NCBI RefSeq assembly: GCF_019746015.1
Contig: NZ_JAIESM010000039.1
Span: 1-64,000 of the forward strand
DNA: 64,000 bases
Direction: 5' to 3'
Source of the DNA: Sphingomonas sp.
Lineage (GTDB): Bacteria > Pseudomonadota > Alphaproteobacteria > Sphingomonadales > Sphingomonadaceae
Shown piece by piece: positions 51,882 through 60,212 of this stretch (within the stretch, counting starts at the first letter, position 1; every line of letters begins with the position of its first letter). The notes below the pieces were generated by a model that did no database searches, was not told where the DNA came from, and saw nothing but the letters and a program-made list of their open reading frames with translations. A program made the translations under genes and the position numbers.

Positions 51882-53483
51882 TCAGTCCTCATCATCGCCA
51901 TAGGCATAGGGATCGGTGACGGCCGGCTTGGTGGGCAGCGGCGGGCGCGGCAGCGCTTTTTCGGCATTGGCGGCGTTCAGCAGGAACGAGGCGAGAATGG
52001 TCGCGCCCTGGCGCATGTCGTCGCCCTTCAGATGGTCGAACGTGTCGGCGCTGCTGTGGTGGACGCGGCTGTTATAGTCGAGCGGGTCCTGAATGAACTG
52101 GAAGCCCGGCACGCCGACCGCCTGCAGGAAATAATGGTCGGTGCCGCCGGTCTTCTGGATGACGACCGCGCTTGCCCCCATCGGGCCAAATGGCGCGAGC
52201 CATTCGCGGAAGATCGGCACCACTGCCGGGTTGTTCTCCGCATAGATGCCGCGCACCTTGCCCGAGCCATTGTCGAGATTGAAATAGGCGGCCAGCTCGC
52301 CCCAGCCGGGCTTGGGCGTGATCGGCCAGCGCTGGCCCCAGCCATAGAAGCGCGCCAGGCCCGTCTGCACCGGGTCGCTCGCCGAGCCGCGCGTGGCGAT
52401 ATGCTGTTCGATATAGGCCAGGCTGCCGAGCAGGCCCTGCTCCTCACCCGCCCACAGCGCAAAGCGGATGGTGCGCTTGGGCTTGAAGCCCGACGCGGCC
52501 AGAATCCGTGCCGCCTCCATCACCATCGCGGTGCCGGCGCCATTGTCGGCCGCACCGTCACCCGCCACCCAGCTGTCCAGATGCGCGCCGGCCATCACAT
52601 AGCCGGCCTTGGGGTCGGTGCCGGGAATTTCGGCAATGATGTTATAGGCCTTGGTATCCGAATCGTCGAAACGGACGACGCTGTCGATCTCGATGGTGGG
52701 CGCCGCCCCTGCCTTGGCCAGGCGGGCAAGGCGGCGATAATCCTCGGCCGCCAGATCGATGCCGGGCAGCGAGGGGGTCTCGCCGACGCCGAACAGATAG
52801 CCCTCGCCATGCACCAGCTTGCCGTCGCGATAGCTTTGCTGGACCCAGGCCAGCGCACCCTCGGCCTTCAGAAAGGCGTCGAGCTTCTTGGCAAAGTCCA
52901 GCCGCTTCATCCGCCGGTCGGTGCCCTCGGGGTCATAGACCGGCTGCTGGAACTGGTCGAGCTTGGCGATGTCTTCGCCGGTCAGCCGCTGAAAGGGCGC
53001 GCGGCCAGGTTCAGAGCCGGTGCCGGGCCGCGTGATCATCACGATCTTGCCCTTCAGCTTGCCGCGCCACTTGTCGAAATCAGCCAGTTTGGCGATCGGC
53101 GCGACGATGACGGGCGCGCTCAGCGGGCCGTTGGTGGCCGGCGTCCACGCCACCGGAATCGCGGTCAGCTGCACCGGGCGCGGCGAGACCATCCGCACGC
53201 TCGACCGCTCGATCCACCAGCCGCGGCCAAACTCGAACCCTTCCTTGTGCACCGCGCTCAGGCCCCATTCGCGGAACTTGGCCTGGGTCCAGTCCTCGGC
53301 CTTGCGCATTGCCGGCGAGTTGGTCATGCGCGGGCCGATCACGTCGCTCAGATGCTCGACGATCGGCATCACCTGGCTGTGGTTGATGCCTTCGTCGATG
53401 ATCTTCACCGTCGCGGTCCGGTCGCTCTGGGCGAGCGCAGGCGCGGCAATGACGATCGCAGCGGCGGTGAGTAACAGGCGCAT
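51882..53483 (-). CDS. secreted M28-family zinc peptidase
   Basis: A 533-aa exported aminopeptidase-like enzyme. Signal peptide MRLLLTAAAIVIAAPALA, an inserted PA domain (about 130-240), then M28 catalytic motifs: AHLDSWVAGDGAADNGAG, EEQGLLGS, and a final GTDHYFLQAVGVPGFQF. The metal ligands H, D, E and H are all visible. Probably degrades peptides in the periplasm. Confidence 0.92.
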   Translation of the reverse strand: MRLLLTAAAIVIAAPALAQSDRTATVKIIDEGINHSQVMPIVEHLSDVIGPRMTNSPAMRKAEDWTQAKFREWGLSAVHKEGFEFGRGWWIERSSVRMVSPRPVQLTAIPVAWTPATNGPLSAPVIVAPIAKLADFDKWRGKLKGKIVMITRPGTGSEPGRAPFQRLTGEDIAKLDQFQQPVYDPEGTDRRMKRLDFAKKLDAFLKAEGALAWVQQSYRDGKLVHGEGYLFGVGETPSLPGIDLAAEDYRRLARLAKAGAAPTIEIDSVVRFDDSDTKAYNIIAEIPGTDPKAGYVMAGAHLDSWVAGDGAADNGAGTAMVMEAARILAASGFKPKRTIRFALWAGEEQGLLGSLAYIEQHIATRGSASDPVQTGLARFYGWGQRWPITPKPGWGELAAYFNLDNGSGKVRGIYAENNPAVVPIFREWLAPFGPMGASAVVIQKTGGTDHYFLQAVGVPGFQFIQDPLDYNSRVHHSSADTFDHLKGDDMRQGATILASFLLNAANAEKALPRPPLPTKPAVTDPYAYGDDED

Positions 53484-53631
53484 ATGGCAACTCTCCCTTA
53501 TTTTGCCTGTGCGTTAAGCGGCGGCGGCGCGGCTGGCAAGCACTGGCATGGAGTGCCTGGCAGGGGGTGCGTGGTTGACAGGCGCGTGATCGCTCGGCAT
53601 GGAGCCGCCTCGCTTTTGCAAGCGGCGCCGT

Positions 53632-53717
53632 GGAAGGGTGGCCGAGTGGTTAAAGGCAGCAGACTGTAAATCTGCCCGCGTGAGCGTACGCTGGTTCGAA
53701 TCCAGCCCCTTCCACCA
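53632..53717 (+). tRNA. tRNA-Tyr (anticodon GTA)
   Basis: An 86-nt class II tRNA with acceptor GGAAGGG/CCCTTCC, anticodon loop with GTA, long variable arm (CCCGCGTGAGCGTACGC) and CCA encoded. Confidence 0.95.
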
Positions 53718-53737
53718 TCGCTCCGCCGGGCGATTTT

Positions 53738-55006
53738 CTAAATCACCATATACAAAAACAGCGCGGACGCCGCTGCCATCACCAGCGTCGCGGCCCAGCC
53801 GAGCGCGGTCTGCCATGGCCCCAGCGTCAGCCGGCCCATCGCCCGCGGGTTGCGCGCGATCAGCATCATCATCGCCATCAGCGGTGCGGCGAGCACCCCG
53901 TTGACGACCGCTGCCCAGTAAAGCGCGCGCGCCGGGTCCACGCCCACCGTCTGCAGCGCGGCCCCGGCCAGCGTCGTCGCGGCGATGGTGCCATAGAAGA
54001 GCCGCGCATCGCGCAGCCGCGCGTCAAGGCTGCCCGACAGCCCGACCATCTCCACCATCGCATAGGCCGCCGATCCCGCCAGCACCGGCACCGCCAGCAG
54101 CCCGGTGCCGATGATGCCAAGCGCAAACAACGCGAAGGCCAGATCGCCCGCAATCGGCCGCAGCGCCTGCGCGGCATCGGCCGAGGTCGCGATATCGCGG
54201 ATGCCGTGCGCATGGAGTGTCGCGGCGGTGGCGAACACGATCGCCAGCGACACCAGGGTGCTGAACCCCATGCCGACCAGCGTGTCCGTGCGGATGCGGC
54301 GCATCTCCGCCGGCGCGTCGGCGGGGGTGACGCACAAGGGCTTGGCATGGTGGCGGTGCTGCTCCTCAATCTCCTGCGCTGCCTGCCAGAAAAACAGATA
54401 GGGGCTGATCGTGGTACCCAGGATGGCGACGAGCGCGGTCGCATAGGCCGCGTTCCAGCGGATATCGGGCACCACCAGCGAGGCCAGCGCCTGCCCCCAG
54501 GGCACGCCCGCCACCATCACCACCGCGACATAGGTGAACAGTGACAGCGTCGTCCATTTGAGCAGTTCGGCATAGCGGCGATAGCTGAGCGCCACTTCGG
54601 CGATGACGCAGACGATACCGAACAGCAGCGTATAGAGCGCCGCATTGCCCCCCGCGATCAGCGCGAGCGCGGCGCCCATCGCGGCGAGATCCGCCCCCAG
54701 ATTGACGATGTTGGCGACCAGCAGCAGCGCGACCATCGCCACCAGCACGGCGCGCGGGTAATGCCGGCGCAGGTTGCGCGCGATGCCGGCGCCCGTCACC
54801 CGCCCGATTTCGGCCGCGACCAGCTGGATCGCCACCATCAGTGGAAAGCTGAGCACGAAGGTCCAGGACAGGGCATAGCCGAATTCGGCGCCGACCTGGC
54901 TGTGCGTGCCAATGCCGCTGGGGTCGTCATCGGCCGCCCCGGTGACGAGGCCCGGGCCGAGCGCGCGCAGCCATTGGCCAAGGCCTGATCGATTCCGCGC
55001 CGCCAT
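53738..55006 (-). CDS. Nramp-related transporter with altered metal site
   Basis: A 422-aa polytopic membrane protein of the Nramp fold, about 11 TM helices. The TM1 motif reads DPSGIGT rather than DPGNxxT, and TM6 reads SPYLFFWQ instead of MPH, so the Asn, Met and His that bind transition metals are missing. Non-canonical members of this type include Mg- or other-ion carriers. The substrate here is unknown. Monocistronic, convergent with tRNA-Tyr. Confidence 0.88.
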   Translation of the reverse strand: MAARNRSGLGQWLRALGPGLVTGAADDDPSGIGTHSQVGAEFGYALSWTFVLSFPLMVAIQLVAAEIGRVTGAGIARNLRRHYPRAVLVAMVALLLVANIVNLGADLAAMGAALALIAGGNAALYTLLFGIVCVIAEVALSYRRYAELLKWTTLSLFTYVAVVMVAGVPWGQALASLVVPDIRWNAAYATALVAILGTTISPYLFFWQAAQEIEEQHRHHAKPLCVTPADAPAEMRRIRTDTLVGMGFSTLVSLAIVFATAATLHAHGIRDIATSADAAQALRPIAGDLAFALFALGIIGTGLLAVPVLAGSAAYAMVEMVGLSGSLDARLRDARLFYGTIAATTLAGAALQTVGVDPARALYWAAVVNGVLAAPLMAMMMLIARNPRAMGRLTLGPWQTALGWAATLVMAAASALFLYMVI

Positions 55007-55092
55007 GGCCCATGGTGCGGCGGGCGCTGCGCGTGCGCAAGCGCCGATGCGCGCTCTTTTATCCGCGTCGCCGCCCTGCTAGCGCGGGGGCC

Positions 55093-56235
55093 ATGAACCC
55101 CGTTTACGCCAAGCTTGGCACCACCATTTTCGAGGCGATGTCGGCGCGCGCGCGGGCGACGGGCGCGGTCAATCTGGGGCAGGGCTTCCCCGACGGTAAC
55201 GGCCCGCCCGACGTGCTGCAGGCGGCGGCGCGCGCGCTGCTCGCTGGCCCCAACCAATATCCGCCGATGGCGGGCCTGCCCGAACTGCGCGCCGCCATTG
55301 CCGCGCATTATGCCGCCCATCAGGGGCTCGATCTCGACGCGGGCGAGGTGATCGTCACGTCCGGCGCGACCGAGGCACTGGCGGCGGCGATCCTCGCGCT
55401 CGTCTCGCCCGGCGACGAAGTGATCCTGTTCCAGCCGATGTATGACGCCTATCTGCCGCTGGTCGAGCGGGCAGGGGGCGTTGCGCGCTTCGTCCGGCTG
55501 GAGCCGCCCGAGTGGCGGATTACGCGCGAGGCGCTGGAAAGAGTGGCGGGGCCGCGCACCCGGCTGGTGATCTTCAACGACCCGCTCAACCCCACCGCGA
55601 CCGTCGCCAGCGCGGAGGAGCGCGCGCTGCTCGCCCAGTTCTGCGTCGAGCGCGACCTGATCGCGATCTGCGACGAGGTGTGGGAGCATGTCGTGTTTGA
55701 CGGCCACGCCCACCGTTCGCTGATGGCCGAGCCGGGGATGCGCGAACGCACCGTCAAGATCGGCTCGGCGGGCAAAATCTTCTCGCTCACCGGCTGGAAG
55801 GTGGGCTGGATGTGCGCTGCGCCCGCGCTCGCGGCGGTGCTGGCCAAGGCGCACCAGTTCCTCACCTTCACCACCCCGCCCAATCTGCAGGCCGCCGCCG
55901 CTTATGGCCTGGGCAAGGACATGGCCTATTTTCAGGACATGCGCGCCGGCTTTGCCCGCTCGCGCGACCGGCTGGCGGCGGGGCTGGCGGCCAGCGGCTA
56001 TCATGTGCTGCCGAGTGCCGGCACCTATTTCCTGTCGATCGATCTGGCCGCCAGCGGCATCGCGATGGGCGACGTGGCGTTCTGCGAATGGCTGGTCGAG
56101 GAACGCGGCGTCGCCGCCATCCCGGTCAGCGCCTTTTACGCGCAGGACGCGGTGACGAACGTGGTGCGGCTGTGCTTTGCGAAGGTGGACGCGACGATTG
56201 ACGCCGCACTGGAGCGGATGGCGCGGCTGCCTTAG
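55093..56235 (+). CDS. class I/II aminotransferase (YbdL/KAT type)
   Basis: A 380-aa PLP enzyme. GQGFPDGNGP is typical of the kynurenine/methionine aminotransferase group, and the PLP Lys lies in SAGKIFSLTGWKVGW. Start at ATG 55093. YbdL-like enzymes act on methionine and its keto acid, which would complete the methionine salvage pathway encoded just downstream, but this is inference. Confidence 0.88.
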   Translation: MNPVYAKLGTTIFEAMSARARATGAVNLGQGFPDGNGPPDVLQAAARALLAGPNQYPPMAGLPELRAAIAAHYAAHQGLDLDAGEVIVTSGATEALAAAILALVSPGDEVILFQPMYDAYLPLVERAGGVARFVRLEPPEWRITREALERVAGPRTRLVIFNDPLNPTATVASAEERALLAQFCVERDLIAICDEVWEHVVFDGHAHRSLMAEPGMRERTVKIGSAGKIFSLTGWKVGWMCAAPALAAVLAKAHQFLTFTTPPNLQAAAAYGLGKDMAYFQDMRAGFARSRDRLAAGLAASGYHVLPSAGTYFLSIDLAASGIAMGDVAFCEWLVEERGVAAIPVSAFYAQDAVTNVVRLCFAKVDATIDAALERMARLP

Positions 56236-56672
56236 GGTCCCCGAGGCCGGCTTCGCGCGTTGCGGATTCTCCCCTCCCTGGCAGGGAGGGGCCGGGGGTG
56301 GGTCGGCCCGAGGATGTCCGCGACCATCGCCAAAATGGCTTCAGCCACGCCCTCAGGGTTTTGCGCGACCTCGGCATTCCAGAACCGGATCACCCGCCAG
56401 CCGCAGCTTTCGAGGAAGGCGGTGCGTTCGAGGTCGGATGCGGAGTCGACATGCTGGCTACCGTCGAACTCGACCGCCAGTTTCGCCGCCCGGCACGCCA
56501 GATCAACGATGTAGCGCCCCACCACCAGCTGCCGTGTGAAGCGCGGGCGGTGGCTGGAAACAAGGCGCCAGATCGTCCGCTCGGCTTCGGTCGCATTGTT
56601 GCGCAGGTCACGCGCGCGATCGGTCAGATGGGGTGGGACGCGGGGCATCGCGAAATTCTGACGGTAGGCCAT
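56232..56672 (-). CDS. DUF559 (Vsr-like) endonuclease-domain protein
   Basis: A 146-aa protein. Core: NNATEAERTIWRLVSSHRPRFTRQL, then VVGRYIVDLACRAAKLAVEFDGSQH, with Asp and Glu of a PD-(D/E)xK fold, then a C-terminal RVIRFWNAEV strand. ATG 56648 is a second candidate start. Both ends of the ORF lie in family A palindromes: the last ~25 codons (THPRPLPAREGR) are read from the repeat. DUF559 proteins are probable nucleases of unknown role. Confidence 0.82.
   Translation of the reverse strand: MAYRQNFAMPRVPPHLTDRARDLRNNATEAERTIWRLVSSHRPRFTRQLVVGRYIVDLACRAAKLAVEFDGSQHVDSASDLERTAFLESCGWRVIRFWNAEVAQNPEGVAEAILAMVADILGPTHPRPLPAREGRIRNARSRPRGP
56271..56291. repeat. family A palindrome inside the 3' end of the DUF559 gene
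   Basis: CCCCTCCCTG-G-CAGGGAGGGG with perfect 10-bp arms, followed by CCGGGGGTGGGT. An inverted copy flanks the other end of the same gene. Confidence 0.85.
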
Positions 56673-56694
56673 GCCGAGCGCAACCCACCCCCGA

Positions 56695-56715
56695 CCCCTC
56701 CCTTCCAGGGAGGGG
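56695..56715. repeat. family A palindrome upstream of the DUF559 gene
   Basis: CCCCTCCCT-TCC-AGGGAGGGG, preceded by the G-rich tail in inverted orientation (ACCCACCCCCG). Together with the copy at 56271 it brackets the gene. Confidence 0.85.
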
Positions 56716-56828
56716 AGGTTAGGGGCGTAGGTTGATCCAAAGCGCTGGCACAAATGGTCGCGGACGATACTTCAAACACCCGGCATTTTGATGATATTGC
56801 TCATCTTCCAACAAAAAAGGAGGGTGCC

Positions 56829-57053
56829 ATGAACGATCTTGTAGAGGCACTAAGCAAAGCCTGCGCGGCCGCTGCTAAGGGAGACAAGGTTGTTACGATC
56901 CATCTCTTCGGGATCGAGCACGCTGCCCGGCTTAAGAATGTGAATCTGTCAGATCTCGCTGGCCGCGCAGGTATCAGTGAAAAGTACGGAACGGAGTTAC
57001 GCAAGGCAGTGCGCCTTGCCGATTACGTCAAGATTGTTGCCAAGCCGCAATAG
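56829..57053 (+). CDS. small HTH-like protein, unknown
   Basis: A 74-aa protein starting at ATG 56829 after AAGGAGGGTGCC; the ORF is open to 56754 but that part is not plausible. It contains LSDLAGRAGISEKYGTELRKAVRLADYV, a helix-turn-helix-like pattern. Base use is more AT-rich than its neighbours, suggesting transfer. Function unknown. Confidence 0.5.
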   Translation: MNDLVEALSKACAAAAKGDKVVTIHLFGIEHAARLKNVNLSDLAGRAGISEKYGTELRKAVRLADYVKIVAKPQ

Positions 57054-57096
57054 GCACTCCCAATTAACTTCGTCGTGGGGCTCTTTCGGGTTCTGG

Positions 57097-58107
57097 TCAC
57101 CCAATCCGCGCCATCAGCCCGCGCTCGGTGATATACCCCGTCACCAGCCGGGCCGGGGTCACGTCGAAGGCGGGGTTGGTGACCGGGGCGTCGGTGATGC
57201 GGGTGGCACCGATCATCGCCACTTCGTCGCCGCCGCGCTCCTCGATCGGCACATCGGCGCCGGTGGGCGTCGCCGGATCGAAGGTGGTATAGGGCAGCGC
57301 GACGTAGAAGGGCACGCCATTGTCGGCGGCGGCCAGCGCCTTCAGATAGGTGCCGATCTTGTTGCACACATCGCCATTGGCGGTCACCCGGTCGGTGCCG
57401 ACGAACACCGCATCGACCAGCCCCTGCATCATCAGATGGCCGCCGGCATTGTCGGTGATGTAGGTGTGGGGCACGCCGTGCCCGGCCAGCTCGAACGCGG
57501 TGAGCGCGCCCTGGTTGCGCGGGCGGGTCTCGTCCACCCACACATGCACCGGCAGCCCCTCGTCATGCGCGAGGTAGAGGGGCGCGGTCGCGGTCCCGTA
57601 ATCGACCGTCGCCAGCCAGCCCGGGTTGCAGTGCATCAGCACATTGACCGGCCGGCCGGGGTTTTTCGCGTGCAGATCGCGCAGGATGGCAAGGCCATGC
57701 CGGCCGATCGCCAGGTTGAGCGCGACATCTTCTTCGGCAATCGCGTCGGCGCGGGCAAGGGCGGCGGCGGCGCGCGATGGGTGCGGCAGGTTGCGCACCG
57801 CGTCCGCCACCTGATCGAGCGCCCATTGCAGGTTGACGGCGGTCGGCCGCGCGGCGGCGAGCGTGTCGCGCGCTTCGTCCAGGTCGTCACCGGCGGCGAG
57901 CGCCATGGCGAGGCCATAGGCAGCGACCGCGCCGATCAGCGGGGCGCCGCGCGTCCACATCTCGCGGATCGCGCGCGCGGCGGTGGCGGCGTCGCGCAGC
58001 TCGACCCAGGTCACCTTCCACGGAAGGTCGCGCTGGTCGAGAATGCGCACGCCCGCGCCATCTTCGGTCCGCATGATCGAGCGGGTATGGGTGCCGTTGA
58101 GTTTCAT
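57097..58107 (-). CDS. mtnA: S-methyl-5-thioribose-1-phosphate isomerase
   Basis: A 336-aa isomerase of methionine salvage that converts MTR-1-P to MTRu-1-P. It has the catalytic Cys in MHCNPGWLAT and Asp in GTDRVTANGDVCNKIGTY. Separated from mtnC by a 186-bp multi-hairpin repeat, so it may be transcribed with, or attenuated relative to, the mtnBDC genes. Confidence 0.95.
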   Translation of the reverse strand: MKLNGTHTRSIMRTEDGAGVRILDQRDLPWKVTWVELRDAATAARAIREMWTRGAPLIGAVAAYGLAMALAAGDDLDEARDTLAAARPTAVNLQWALDQVADAVRNLPHPSRAAAALARADAIAEEDVALNLAIGRHGLAILRDLHAKNPGRPVNVLMHCNPGWLATVDYGTATAPLYLAHDEGLPVHVWVDETRPRNQGALTAFELAGHGVPHTYITDNAGGHLMMQGLVDAVFVGTDRVTANGDVCNKIGTYLKALAAADNGVPFYVALPYTTFDPATPTGADVPIEERGGDEVAMIGATRITDAPVTNPAFDVTPARLVTGYITERGLMARIG

Positions 58108-58137
58108 GCCTTGGTCCTTGCCTTGTCCTCACCCCAT

Positions 58138-58276
58138 CCCGTTGGTGTCGAGCCCTTCGGCTGGCTGTCAAGCCAGCCGCTCAGGACAGGCTTCGGCCCT
58201 TTGGGCCGAAGTCGAGACACGGGTCTCTGGCGGTTCGCTCGGAGGCGGTCCCTCGACCTCGCTCGGGACCAACGGG
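58138..58276. repeat. multi-hairpin repeat between mtnC and mtnA
   Basis: Outer 9-bp arms CCCGTTGGT (58138-58146) and ACCAACGGG (58268-58276) enclose a perfect CTTCGGCCC-TTT-GGGCCGAAG hairpin (58191-58211) and GGTCCC/GGGACC and GGCTGGC/GCCAGCC stems. Confidence 0.8.
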
Positions 58277-58293
58277 GGTTTAGGTCACCATGG

Positions 58294-58929
58294 TTAGAGG
58301 TTGATCTCGTCGAAGCTCGCTATGTCGCCTGCCCCCGTGGCGCGGTCGATCAGCAGTGCCTGCATCCCGGCCGCCTTCGCCGCGTCGGTTTCCGCTGAAA
58401 TGTCTGACAGGAACAGGATCTCGCCCGGCGGCAGGCCGATCGCGCCGGCAATCGTGGCATAGGATGCCGGCTCGCGCTTGGCGCCGGTGCGCGTGTCGAA
58501 ATAGCCCGTGAAGAGCGGCGTCAGGTCGCCCGCGTCGCTATGCCCGAACAGCAGCTTCTGCGCCGCGACCGAGCCCGACGAAAAGACATACAGCCCGATG
58601 CCGGCGGCATGCCAGCGCCGCAGTGCAGCCACCGCATCGGGATAGACATGGCCGGTAAAAGCGCCGGCGGCATAGCCGTCTGCCCAGATCATCCCCTGCA
58701 GGTCCTTGAGCGGCGTCGCCTTGCGGTCCGCGTCGATCCAGCCGATCAGCGTGGCAATGGGGTCGCCCGGCTCCAGCGCTTCAACCTCCGCCAGAAGGGG
58801 GGCGACAGCGTGCGGATGCGCCGCGCAATACGCCGCCAGGTGCCGGCGCGCATAGGGGAACAGCACGTCGGCCACGAAGGAAATGCTCGAGGTGGTCCCC
58901 TCGATATCGGTCAGGATCCCGCGGATCAC
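58294..58929 (-). CDS. mtnC: acireductone synthase (enolase-phosphatase E1)
   Basis: A 211-aa HAD-superfamily enzyme that enolises and dephosphorylates DK-MTP-1-P. It has the HAD motif [11 protein letters not shown], motif II FSSGS, and motif [17 protein letters not shown] and [15 protein letters not shown] start overlapping the mtnD stop. Confidence 0.94.
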   Translation of the reverse strand: MIRGILTDIEGTTSSISFVADVLFPYARRHLAAYCAAHPHAVAPLLAEVEALEPGDPIATLIGWIDADRKATPLKDLQGMIWADGYAAGAFTGHVYPDAVAALRRWHAAGIGLYVFSSGSVAAQKLLFGHSDAGDLTPLFTGYFDTRTGAKREPASYATIAGAIGLPPGEILFLSDISAETDAAKAAGMQALLIDRATGAGDIASFDEINL

Positions 58930-59471
58930 GCCGGCGCGTGGGCGGGTTCGTGGCGCGGAAAGCGCCGGGCGATCGGATCGCCGGTGAACTGCGCGACCCA
59001 GCCATCGGGGTTCACGAACAGCCGGATTGCGGCAAAGCGCGGCGCCGGCCCCATGTCGAACCAGTGCTTCATGCCGGCCGGCACCGAAATCAGGTCGCCG
59101 GCGGTGCACAGCGTGTCGAACACGCGGCCCCCGGCATGGAGCGTGAACAGCCCCTCGCCATCGATGAAGAAGCGCACTTCATCCTCGGCATGGGTATGTT
59201 CGTCGAGGAATTTGGTGCGCAGCGCCTGCCGCTCGGGGTGGTCGGGCGTCATCGCGACGATATCGACCGACTGATAGCCGCCCTTGGCCTTCAGCGCCGC
59301 GATCTCCGGCGCATAGGCGGCCAGCATGTCGCCAGCGGCCGCCGCGCGCAGCGGCCAGCGCTCGAAATGCACGCCGATGTCAGCAAGTGCGGCGGCGATC
59401 TCGCCCGCGTCGCTGGTGTCGGTCAGCGCGATGTCGGGCGCATCCTCGGCATAGATTCGCAGGCGGCTCAT
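58926..59471 (-). CDS. mtnD: acireductone dioxygenase
   Basis: A 181-aa cupin metalloenzyme. Metal ligands are in [11 protein letters not shown] (two His and Glu) and a distal His in MKHWFDMG. It makes KMTB and formate (Fe form) or MTP, CO and formate (Ni form). Overlaps mtnB and mtnC by 4 bp. Confidence 0.95.
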   Translation of the reverse strand: MSRLRIYAEDAPDIALTDTSDAGEIAAALADIGVHFERWPLRAAAAGDMLAAYAPEIAALKAKGGYQSVDIVAMTPDHPERQALRTKFLDEHTHAEDEVRFFIDGEGLFTLHAGGRVFDTLCTAGDLISVPAGMKHWFDMGPAPRFAAIRLFVNPDGWVAQFTGDPIARRFPRHEPAHAPA

Positions 59472-60109
59472 GGCGTTACCTTCAACCCCAGATGGCGGGC
59501 GAATTGCAGCTGGGCAAGCTCGGCCGAGATCATCCACTCGATCGCCTCGATCACCCGCTCCGCCTCACCCAGATCGGCGCCCCAGCCATAAAGGCCGTGG
59601 CCGCGGATAAGATAGGCCGGGATCGCCTCCGCCGCCAGCCGCGGCATGATCGCCGCCTCGATCGCCGCCATGTCCTGGCTGTTTTCGGTAATCGGCAGCA
59701 GCGCCTCGGTCTCGTGCGTGCTGACGCCGGGCAGCGCCTTCAGCATCTCATGCCCGGCCAGCCGGTAATGATCGGCGCCGGCCAGCGCGCGCGACAGCCC
59801 CACCATGTGCGGCGAATGGCTGTGGAGCACCGCGTTTGCCCCCTCGAACTGGCGATAGAGCGCACAGTGCAGTGCGGTTTCGGCCGAGGGCTTCTTGCCG
59901 TCGAGCGCGTTGCCGTCCAGGTCCACGGTCATCACGTCCGCTTCGGTCAGCCGGCCCTTGTGCCGGCCCGACACGGTGATGGCGATGCGCCCGTCGCCCA
60001 GCCGCAGCGAATAATTGCCGGCGGTGGCGGGCGCCCAGCCCTTGCCATCGAGCCAGCGGCCGACACCGACGATCGCCGCGCGCGCCTCCACCAAGCTCAG
60101 TCCCGACAT
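59468..60109 (-). CDS. mtnB: methylthioribulose-1-phosphate dehydratase
   Basis: A 213-aa class II aldolase-fold zinc enzyme of methionine salvage. Zn ligands are in HSHSPHMV and a later GHGLYGWG His; a catalytic Glu is likely near HETEAL. First gene of the mtnB-mtnD-mtnC cluster. Confidence 0.93.
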   Translation of the reverse strand: MSGLSLVEARAAIVGVGRWLDGKGWAPATAGNYSLRLGDGRIAITVSGRHKGRLTEADVMTVDLDGNALDGKKPSAETALHCALYRQFEGANAVLHSHSPHMVGLSRALAGADHYRLAGHEMLKALPGVSTHETEALLPITENSQDMAAIEAAIMPRLAAEAIPAYLIRGHGLYGWGADLGEAERVIEAIEWMISAELAQLQFARHLGLKVTP

Positions 60110-60138
60110 GTGTTCCTCGTCTAAGTTCTGCGTGAAAT

Positions 60139-60212
60139 TGGAGCGGGTAACGGGACTCGAACCCGTATATTCAGCTTGGAAGGCTGCTGCACTACCCTTG
60201 TGCTATACCCGC
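60139..60212 (-). tRNA. tRNA-Gly (anticodon TCC)
   Basis: A 74-nt tRNA with acceptor GCGGGTA/TACCCGC, anticodon loop CTTCCAA (TCC) and CCA encoded. The first 21 nt (60192-60212) overlap the end of the upstream LysR gene on the same strand. Confidence 0.95.
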
